Shown piece after piece: positions 55,551 to 64,000 of a stretch of 64,000 bases of DNA. Source of the DNA: Magnolia sinica. Taxonomy: Eukaryota > Streptophyta > Magnoliopsida > Magnoliales > Magnoliaceae. The translations under genes were made by a program, and so were the position numbers. The stretch lies in assembly GCF_029962835.1 (NCBI RefSeq), contig NC_080574.1:23596001-23660000 (forward strand). The letters run 5' to 3'. The notes beneath the pieces were generated by a model. The model saw only the letters and a list, made by a program, of their open reading frames with translations. It was not told the origin of the DNA and made no database searches. Positions within the stretch are counted from its first letter, which is position 1. The number at the start of each line of letters is the position of its first letter.

Positions 55551-56475
55551 ACTTTGGGTGTACTTTTGAATAACTAGATGGTGTCCAAATGAGGTAATTT
55601 CAAAACTATTTGAATGTTTATCAAATTACTTTTCCAACGAATATAAGATGACACAAATTGAATGTGTAATTAAAAAGTTATTATTTTTTAATGGGACTGA
55701 CGATCCATAGTGAGTATCGACAATTCATAGTAACTTTGGACCTACTTTTGGGCAATCAAATGGTTTTCAAATGAGGTTATTTCAAATTCATTTGAAAATT
55801 CATCAAATTACCTTTCTAATGAGTATAAGATCATCTAAATCAGACATGTAACTAGGAGTTATGACATTTTTCATGGGACTGACAATCCACAATAAGTATC
55901 GACGATTTATAGTGAGTATTAAAAATTTATAGTAGCTTTGTGCCTACTTTTGGACAATCATATTGTATCTAAATAAGGTGATTCCAAAGCTATTTAAAAG
56001 TTCATCAAATTACCTTTCCAATGAATACAATATTACCCAAATCGGACATGTAACGAGAGAGTATGACCATTTTCGTTAGACCAATGATGATCCACAGTGA
56101 GTATCAACAATCCAAAGTAAATTTGGGTCTACTTTTGGGTAGTCAAATGGTGTCTAAATAAGGTGATTTTAAAGTCATTTGAAAGTTCATTAAATTACAT
56201 TTCCAATGAGTATATAATCACCCAAATTGGATATGTAATGAGGGAGTTATGACCATTTTCGTGAATCCGATGATCCATAATGAGTACCGACGATATACAA
56301 TGAGTATCAATGATCCATAATAATTTTAGGCCCCCCTTTTGGACAATCAAATGATGTCTAAATGAGGTGATTCCAAAGCCATTTGAAGGTTCATCAAATT
56401 ACATTTTAAATAAGTACAAGCTCATCCAAATCAGACATGTAACAAGAAAGTTATGATCGTTTTTTTGGAATTTGC
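55551..56475. repeat. tandem array of five monomers, 182-202 bp each
   Basis: Monomer starts near 55551, 55733, 55935, 56120 and 56322, marked by 'ctttggncctacttttgg'. Each has 'tcatcaaattacctttccaatgagtataa' and 'cggacatgtaacgag'-like text. Spacing alternates 182, 202, 185, 202 because an extra 'gtatcgacgattcatagtga'-type 20-mer is present in every second unit. Monomers are clearly diverged. A lone partial monomer lies at about 35065-35120. Confidence 0.8.
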
Positions 56476-56755
56476 AATCTAAAGGGAGTTATAGCAGTTA
56501 TGACTCTTCATCTATTTCAACATTCTTCCACTACAACATTCATATATTATAACATCTATTTATTTCAACATTCATCACATTAATCAATTACAACATTCTT
56601 CCATTTCAAAATTCATTTATTACAATATTTTTCCATTACAAAATTCATTCATTTCATAAACTCTCACTATTCATACCCATAAAAAAAAAAAAAAATTTAT
56701 AGAGGGAACCACCACACCCTCACCCCTTTCGCTAACTCACATAATTGATGCCAAA

Positions 56756-56756
56756 A

Positions 56757-56788
<32 letters not shown>

Positions 56789-56795
56789 ACACACA
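56756..56795. repeat. (CA)n microsatellite
   Basis: About 18 CA units with one interruption. Confidence 0.95.
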
Positions 56796-56799
56796 AAAG

Positions 56800-57650
56800 C
56801 TACTATTATCTTGACTTAAATCAACCTTTGACTGTCATAGCTTCCATGTCAGAGAGTGGTGAAAAATCTAAAAAATAAAACACTCAGATGCTCGCCATAA
56901 TGGAGGGAATGGGGTTGGAAGCTGACCATAGTGGGTCCCATGAAGGTGACAATGGTCTTAATGGCCAAATGGTCATCTCTCATGAAAAAAATGAAGAAAA
57001 AAGGGAAAGAAAAGGCTAAATGACCTTCCCACGCAAGGGACCTACATATTGAACCTATTCTGCATATTCTGTGGGCACATTGGATCCTTTTGTAACAGAT
57101 CCAAGCCATTTACATGAAAGGAGTTTTAATTTCATGCTCTCTATCCAAGTTTGAGGTCAAAACTTATCACGGATGGACCACACCGGAGGAAACATTTTGA
57201 AATTAAATCACAACATTAATGTAGTTGTGGGCTACAGAAAGCTTCATTTTTTAAAAGGATCCTACCATGGGTTTACGATTATCCAATTAAAGTGAACGGA
57301 TTAAATCGGCTGATGAGTGGCTCCAATTATTGATTTAGTGAAGCCCACATTGCCATTTTTCAAAGGCTATCTCGACATTCGTCAAAAGCTATTGCATATG
57401 AGGGGACGACTGATAGAAGAGTATTCGCCTTTCAAAAATATAAAAAAGTGCCTAAAAGACTAAATAAATAATAACTTCAGATGATAAGGTTGCACATTTA
57501 TGCCATCATAATTAGAGGCTATTTTAATTAATTTTCCCATTATTACTTGTGAGAATATGATTGGATTGAATGATCATTGCATCATATTTGCATGAGCAGA
57601 AGCTCATGTGTGAGCGCATATATATATGGGAAAAGGTTCTATGTGGTCTA
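56800..57650. other. unassigned DNA in the duplicate's intron 1
   Basis: Non-coding; no repeat structure recognised. The minus-strand 86-codon frame 56849-57109 is Phe-rich and has no domain. Confidence 0.45.
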
Positions 57651-57654
57651 GCTC

Positions 57655-58142
57655 ATGGGAACTTCCCATGAGGTCGAGTTGTGTGGGCCCCACCGTGATG
57701 CGTGTTGAACATCTACCCCATTAGTCAGATGCACCATTCCATGGTGGGCCCAGGGCTTAAAAATCAAGTCAGTTCGTGAGTTGTGTGGGCCACACCATGT
57801 ACAGAAGTTGAGAGGGGCTACCCCCCATTAAAACATTCATAATCACGTTTTGGGCTCACCGAGATGTGGTTCACAAATCCAGCCCATCCATTATGTGTGT
57901 CCCACTTGGATGAGGGGTCAAACCAAGTTTAAGACACATCCAAATTTCAGGTGGGACCCACCAAGTGCTTTTATATGTTTTAGGTATGTCTTCACATGAT
58001 TTTAGATGGTATGGCCTACCTGAGTTCCATATACGGCTAATTTTTGGGATATCCCATAATTTAAAGGGGACCCATCAAATGGATGGTGTTGATGTTTGAC
58101 ATGCATCATAGTGGGACTCACACAGCTCGACCTCATGGGAAG
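57655..58142. repeat. third-family MITE, tandem copy A
   Basis: Left 'cccatgaggtcgagttgtgtgggccccaccgtgatgc' is inverted to right 'gcatcatagtgggactcacacagctcgacctcatggg'. Body 'aagttgagaggggctacc' is shared with copy B. Confidence 0.7.
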
Positions 58143-58622
58143 TTCTCATGAGGTTGAGCTGTTTGGGCCCCATTGTGATGCATATCGAACATCAACACTG
58201 TGCATTAATTTGATGGGTCGTGCATGTGATGCACCATTCCATGGTGGGCCTAGGGCTTAAAAATCAAGTCAATACATGACTTGTATGGACCATACCACAT
58301 ACAAAAGTTGAGAGGGGTTATCCTCCCATTAAAACATTTATAATCGATTCTTGGGCCTACCGAGATGTGGTTCACAAATCTAGCCCATCCATTATGTGTG
58401 TCCCACTTAGAGGGGTCAGACCAAGTTTCAGACGCATTCAAATTTTAGGTGGGCCCCACCAAGTGCTTTTATATGTTTTAGACGTGTCTTCACATGATTT
58501 TAGATGGTATGGCCCACCTGAGTTCTGTATACGGTTGATTTTTGGGATATCCCATAATTTAAAGGGGACCCATCAAATGCACAGTGCTGATGTTCGACAC
58601 GCATCACGGTGGGGCCCACACA
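58140..58622. repeat. third-family MITE, tandem copy B
   Basis: Left 'ctcatgaggttgagctgtttgggcccc', right 'cgcatcacggtggggcccacacagc'. Direct tandem with copy A, sharing the 'ctcatgagg' junction. Confidence 0.7.
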
Positions 58623-58643
58623 GCACACACACACACACATATT

Positions 58644-59016
58644 GGAATGCTCTGGTGCGCACTGATTCTCACTAGAACTCATGAAAACTTTTTGAGAACT
58701 CATCTCCCATGATATGGTTGGTGCAAGATCTAAACCATCCATGTGATGCGTCACCCCAAGAAACCCCCAAAGCCAAACTTTTACCCTAATTTAAAACTTT
58801 GGTGGGCCATAGAAAAATTAATCAGTTTCCTTGATTTGCATCTCTCTTTTTCCATGGCCCTCCAAAGTATTGGTTCAGGGTAAAAGCTGGCCTTTATATG
58901 TTTCATGGGGTGCTGCATCACGTGGACGGTTCAGATCTTGCACTCATATCACATGAGATGAGTTCTCAAAAAGTTCTCATGAGTTCTAGCAAGAACTGGT
59001 GCGCAGTGAGCATTCC
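58644..59016. repeat. MITE with about 130-bp inverted ends next to CA/TG runs
   Basis: Left 'ggaatgctctggtgcgcactgattctcactagaactcatg' is inverted to right 'catgagttctagcaagaactggtgcgcagtgagcattcc'. The pairing continues inward through 'tttgagaactcatctc' and 'ccatccatgtgatgcgtcacccca'. Flanks are (CA)n on the left and (TG)n on the right, i.e. also inverted. Confidence 0.8.
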
Positions 59017-59027
59017 TCTGTGTGTGT

Positions 59028-59432
59028 GTGTGTGTTTTATCCACGCTGTCTATTCATTTTGCCATAACATTTCAAGGCATGAGCCTAAAAAACTAGGCAG
59101 ATCCAAAACTCAAGTGGGCCACATCACAGAAATAGTGGAGATTGAATGCTTATCGTTGAAAACTTCTTAGGGACCATAAGTTTTTAATTAAGCTAGTATT
59201 TGTGTTTTCTCCTCGTCTAGGTCTATGTAACCTTTTCTGCAAGTTAGATGAAAAATAAACATCACCGTGGGTCCTAAGAAGGTTTCAACGGTGGTGCCAT
59301 TATCACTATTGCTTCCTGTGGTGTGGCCCACTTGAGCCTTGAATCTGCCACCTTTTTGAGATCATGCCTTAAAATGATATATTAAAATTGATAGCTGATG
59401 TGGATAAAACACATACATCATGGTGAGCCACA
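59028..59432. repeat. GGGCCC-type MITE shared with 32337-32785
   Basis: Same place relative to exon 2 as in the intact gene; the left end is joined to a TG run, the right end is 'aaacacatacatcatggtgagcc'. Confidence 0.65.
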
Positions 59433-59864
59433 TAGTACCCCTGCAGGACCGAGTCCATCCGGGTAGGACGCAATCATGTCTGATTCAACTTGCCATCCAT
59501 TGTAATTGCAATGTGTTTGATCTTATTTTACTTGATTTGAATACTGGACAAGAAGGGTATTGGTAGTGTCGTTCTGGAAAGAGCTGACTCTCTGTAGGCC
59601 ACGGAAGCTGCAATCGGCATCCAAACCAACAGCTGGCAAGCAGTCGATCAGCTAGGTGTGGGGCCCATTCTTTAAGAGAAAGATGTTCGTTTATGAGCAT
59701 AGGCTTCCTTGCTTTCACTTGTCTAGTCCACATAGATAGGTTCCAGATGGTGTGTGCTATGCCGTGCCAACATGCATTGCATGAGCATGCCATGGTACCC
59801 TTTCAGACCTTTTTAAAAAAAGTGGCCACGAAAAAAAACATTTAGGTGAGGCCTAGCCTCACCC

Positions 59865-60060
59865 AACCCGGTGTGGCCTCGACCATGGGTCCCACCTTGA
59901 TGTACATGTAGTGTGGCCCTAACTGTGGGTCCTACCTTGATGTATGTGTGGTATATCCATGTGTTTGTCTATTTTTCTAGCTTAGGTGGACCACACTGCA
60001 GGAACACACTAGTGATCGAGTCCCCGCCATTAAAAAATTCCTAGGGCTCGCCAAAATGTT
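59865..60060. repeat. GGGCCC-type MITE fragment
   Basis: Contains 'gggtcccaccttgatgtacatg' and a short direct duplicate 'gggtcctaccttgatgtatgtg' 55 bp later. Confidence 0.45.
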
Positions 60061-60109
60061 TATTGGCCATCCAACTGGTTGACAAGGTCACACAGAAAGA
60101 AAAGTGTAG

Positions 60110-62650
60110 CAAGAAGTGTGTGAATCTTATAAGTGATATACACGGACATTTGTGGGCCATTCCTTACAACATCTTAGAGTGAGCATAAATATTTTATCAC
60201 TTTTATATATGATTGCTCTCGTTTTGGGTACCTTTATCTTATAAATGAAAAATCAGATAACCTAAATACTTTTAAAATCTATAAAGCTAAAGTTGAAAAT
60301 CAACTCGATATGAAGATTAAAGTCGTCAAGCCTGACTATGATGGTGAATATTATGGCAGATATGCCGAATCAAGTCACAATCCAAGACCATTCGCTAAAC
60401 ACTTATAAGATTGTGCCATTGTCGCCCGATATACCATGCCTTGGACTCTAGAGCAGAATGGTATTGTTGAAAGATGCAATCCCACACTTATGGATATGGT
60501 GCATAGCATGATAAATAATTTGATATTGCTAAAATTTTTGTGGGTTGATGCGATCAAAATTGCAGTTTATATTCTTAATAGGGTCCCTAGGAAGGTTGTA
60601 AGTAAAATCCTTTTTGAGTTGTGGAATAAAGAAAGACAAGTCTCTGATATCTACATATTTGGGGATGTCGTACTAAGGCCAAAGTTTATAACCAGCATGA
60701 AAGAAAGCTCGATTTCAGAAGTATAAGTTGTTTCTTTATATGATACTTAAAAATGTTAAAATGTTATCGATTCTACTATCCTTCCCACTTCATTAGGATT
60801 ATTGAGACTGAGAATGTTAGATTTATTAAGAATATTAAAAATAGTGAGAGCATGGACATTAATAATTTTGTATTCGAGGAAGAAATGATTAATTTCTATC
60901 GCAGTCATTCCAGACCATGTGGGTATGAATATTGTAGTTGAACAGGTAGTCATTGCAGATCACTACAACGAACCTCTCGTATAACCCATTGAGGAAGGAA
61001 ATCAAAATTACACTCAAGAGGTGAGCCATTTAGAAGATTTGAAAAAGAGAATAGGCTTATGATTTGAAATGATTACATCGTATAATTACAGGAGCACGAG
61101 TGCTAAACCTTCTCGATAGATTGATGACATGAAGGATGAATTGAAATCCATAAATGACAATAAAATATGAGATCTTGTTGAGTTATATAAAGGAATAAAG
61201 TCTATCGGTTGTAAATAGGTATTTAAAACCAAACGGTACTCCAAGGGTAATGTTGAAAGATATAAAGACAGGCTTGTTTCTAATGATTTTGGTTTTGAAA
61301 AAATGTAAATGCATTAATTTAAGGAGATTTTCTCACCAGTATATAAGAAAGAATCCTTCAGGATCATAATGGTTCTCGTGGCTTATATGGATTTGGAGCT
61401 ACATTAGATGGATATAAAGATTGCATTTCTCAATGAAGATTTAAACGAGAACGTATATATGTTGCAACCTAAAGGTTTTGTTACCAATGGCTCAGAACAT
61501 ATGATTTGTAAACTCAAGAAATCCAATTATGGGTTGAAACATGCATAATGATAGTAGTATCTGAAGTTTCATGAAGTGATTTCCTCATATTGTTTTGTAG
61601 AAAATATTACGGATGAGTGTATCTATGTCAATATCAATGGGAGCAAGTTTATCATGTTGGTTTTGTATGTTGATGACATTTTTTTGGTTAACAGTGACAT
61701 TAGGATGTTGAGCGATACCAAGAAATTCTTATCTTAAAGTTTGAGATGAATGATTTTGGTGTCGCTTTTTCTGTCGTTGGTATTGAAATACGCCATGACA
61801 GATCACGCAGACTGCTTAACCTGTCACAAAGGGCCTATATTGATAGGGTACTCAAAAGGTATAACGTACAAAACTGTGCTCCTTGACAATCACCCATTGT
61901 AAAGGGTAATAAATTTGGTTAGCTTCAATGTCCTAAGAATGATTTGGAAAAAAAAATCGAATGAATGATTTTCCGTACGCGTCAGTAGTAGGGAGCATCA
62001 TGTATGCTCAAATCTCCTCACGAACGGATATTGCCTTCGCAGTTGGAATATTGGACATGTATTTCTCTAATCCAGGAATGCAACATTGGATAACTGTAAA
62101 GAAAGTGTTGTGCTACATCTAAATAACAAAGGACTTAAACTCACATATAGAATATTTGACCATTTAAAGTTGATTGGATACTTAGATGCAGATTATGATG
62201 ATTGCGTTGATATAAAGAAGTCCACCTTAGGCTACATCTTCATAATAGTTGGTGGGGTTGTGTCTTAAAAAAGCGTGAAACAGTAGATGACAACTTCATC
62301 CACAATGGAAGCTAAGTTCATTACTTTTTATGAAGCATCAAATCAGGCAATGTGGTTACAACGTTTCTTCTCAAGTTTGCGGGTATTGGATCATATCCTG
62401 AAACCATTGAGAATCTTTTATGATAACTCTAATGCGTTTTCCTTGTCTAGTAACAACACGCATTCATTAAGGTCAAAGCATATCGCATTAAGTATCTCAT
62501 TGTGAATGAAAGAATTCAAAATTATCTATTGTCTGTGGAGTTCATCGGCACTAAGTAAATGATTGCGAATCCGCTCATTAAAAGGCTCCTCATCACGTCA
62601 TTTCAGGAGCATGTAATATTCATGAGAGTCATTGACCACAAAGATGTATT
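60110..62650 (+). mobile_element. decayed Ty1/copia pol fragment (integrase to RNase H)
   Basis: A different copia family from 49774-53867. Integrase core: YGRYAESSHNPRPFAKHL, TLEQNGIVERCNPTLMDMV (about 60350-60500; the first Asp is in SDIHG near 60130). RT: RYKDRLVSNDFGFE, MDIKIAFLNEDLNENVYM and VLYVDDIFLVNSD (about 61660, YVDD present). RNase H: STMEAKFITFYEASNQAMWLQRF (about 62300-62370). Many stops and shifts. No gag; LTRs not recognised. It may lie in what was intron 2 of the duplicate gene. Confidence 0.88.
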
Positions 62651-62954
62651 CAGCTAGTGGGAGTTTAGTGTATCTTATTTTTCACAAACATTGAAAAGAT
62701 CTCATTCATAAAGTTTTGATGATTTTGATATAATGTTAATTTCTGCTTCTTTTCATACGTGTATAATTTATATTAAATTAGTGGAATTAAAGTAATATTT
62801 CATTGGAGACATGTGAAAGCTCATTGACCTCTTAAGGATAGGCACATATAATCACTTTAATTGTGCAATCCTTACAGTACACTTCTTAGTTCCTGATCTA
62901 TATCATTAAGACTTGTGGTATTTTCTAATCGTGCGTAGTCTCACTACGCTTATG

Positions 62955-62995
62955 TATATATATATAATATATATAATATATATATATATATATAC

Positions 62996-63050
<55 letters not shown>
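62955..63050. repeat. (TA)n-rich microsatellite
   Basis: About 95 bp of imperfect TA repeat with TATACATA interruptions. Confidence 0.95.
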
Positions 63051-63053
<3 letters not shown>

Positions 63054-64000
63054 AATTAAACCTTGACAATGATCAATATGGCCTAAGTGGAGGAATGTAA
63101 GAATTCTATAAGGTGGGCCTTATTGATCAACGGTCTGGATCTTCTTAAGGATTTAATAATGTGATTGGGCATACAATGGACCCTGCAAAGTTGTGATTCA
63201 TCTAAAACCGTGTAGGGATGGTGCTCTACAACTGTGTCACACGCGCAATGTTTTAGTTAATTTGGGATTGTTAAATTCACGTGGAGCCTAAGGGAGAAAC
63301 ATTTCGATGGGGTTTTACCTCCTCAACTCTCTAAACTGTAAAAGCAAAGGCTAGGTCCCCAAGCCTTCATGACTAAAGCTTCTATTCCCATCCCAATGCT
63401 TCTCTAAAGGGTATAAAGTGTGGAAGATTACAACATCAAGCCTACAACGATGCCTTTCCAATCAGGTACATCATTTGTTTAATTTATTTGATCTTCATAT
63501 TCAATGCATAGCATAGTCCTTTGCAATTCTAAATTATGATTTACAGTAACTCCAACCACCATCATCTCATATGAGTGTGGTCCCATCAAATGATCCTTAC
63601 TCTTAGGGCCCGTTTAAGAGCGTGGATTTGGAACCCCCTGGATTTGAAATCCTCCAACTGTGTTTGGCACCCTGGATTGGGAATCAACTTTAATCCAAAA
63701 ATAGTCATGAATGATATATTTACAAGGGTTTGAATTTAATTACTTAATCAACTTTAATATCTCTAATTAGTAAAAGTATATAATGTTTGACACAATAATA
63801 AGCCCGCTGAAATATAAACTTTGCCTGAAGATGATGAAATTCCAAGTCTCGGATGGGTCACAAGCACAAGATCACGTCCAAGTGACTAACCAACAATTTT
63901 TAACCGTTGATTTAAACGGATAATGTTTGGACGGTGCTGATAATCATATTAAAGTAATTATAGTGATGCATTTGATAATCTAGTTGCTTTGGGATATCAT
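63051..64000. other. unassigned AT-rich DNA at the right edge
   Basis: No gene seen. At 63607 'agggcccgtttaagagcgtgg' resembles the start of a common plant hAT/harbinger MITE; its other end is not visible. Confidence 0.45.

Larger units (their letters stand above)
54935..59698 (+). pseudogene. partial duplicate of the FAD monooxygenase gene (exons 1 and 2)
   Basis: Exon 1 (54935-55017) is intact and nearly identical to 14935-15017 (MSLSSEDN, then Asp for Gly, IVIIGAGIVG...), with the same donor. Exon 2 (59552-59698, 147 bp, same length) has three in-frame stops (TAG near 59591, TAA near 59672, TGA at 59694), its acceptor AG changed to AA (59550-59551) and its donor GT changed to AT (59699). 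At least two stops sit where the intact copy has CGA codons. Intron 1 is 4.5 kb. Exons 3-6 were not found up to 64000. A short product from exon 1 alone would lack any function. Confidence 0.9.

Noticed and set aside
1-64000. CRISPR arrays, rRNA, true tRNA genes, bacterial operons
   Set aside because: None found; the sequence is eukaryotic and the only tRNA-like signals are SINEs.

Overview
The window looks like nuclear DNA of a plant. It has GT-AG introns, plant LTR retrotransposons (Ty3/gypsy and Ty1/copia), tRNA-like SINEs, long (TA)n and (CT)n microsatellites, and many short inverted-repeat elements with ends like GTGGGCCCCACCATGATGT. I associate that last repeat style with magnoliids (laurel/magnolia relatives), but this is recall rather than something I could test. 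Gene density is very low: there is one intact host gene, one decayed duplicate of it, and otherwise mobile and repetitive DNA.

Layout. 1-13 kb: a possible end of a gene at the left edge, then old repeats. A decayed minus-strand gypsy element is split (RT part at about 1.5-2.7 kb, protease part at 11.6-12.4 kb) by an 8.8-kb insert bounded by an exact 31-bp direct repeat. The insert contains a 2.8-kb element with about 450-bp inverted ends, an inverted second copy of its body, and GGCCCA-rich repeat DNA. 13-41 kb: the host gene, a plant FAD-dependent monooxygenase of the salicylate-hydroxylase-like/CTF2-MO1 group. Its six exons (14935-40596) join to an uninterrupted 402-codon frame. Intron 1 is 17.9 kb and holds about ten MITEs and a full-length Tat-lineage gypsy element (22274-31748) on the opposite strand. 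That element has two RNase H domains and an extra antisense gene. Introns 2-4 hold more MITEs, a hAT-type element with an 8-bp target duplication, a SINE-like insertion with a 13-bp duplication and a 343-bp near-perfect hairpin.

41-49.7 kb: repeats only, including second copies of repeats seen at 0.2-1.3 kb and 2.7-3.4 kb, two related tRNA-like SINEs and a decayed gypsy gag. 49.8-53.9 kb: a Ty1/copia element with both LTRs, an internal deletion of the integrase region and several stops. Its LTRs carry dense arrays of heat-shock-element pentamers upstream of the TATA box. 54.7-59.7 kb: a duplicate of the monooxygenase promoter, exon 1 and exon 2. Exon 1 is intact, but exon 2 has three stops and both its splice sites are mutated; exons 3-6 are not seen. 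60-64 kb: a decayed copia pol fragment, a long TA tract and unassigned AT-rich DNA.

The only functional output I would expect for the host is the monooxygenase. The other coding sequence belongs to transposons, most of it broken. All comparisons were made by eye, so percent identities are rough and boundaries of old repeats are approximate.
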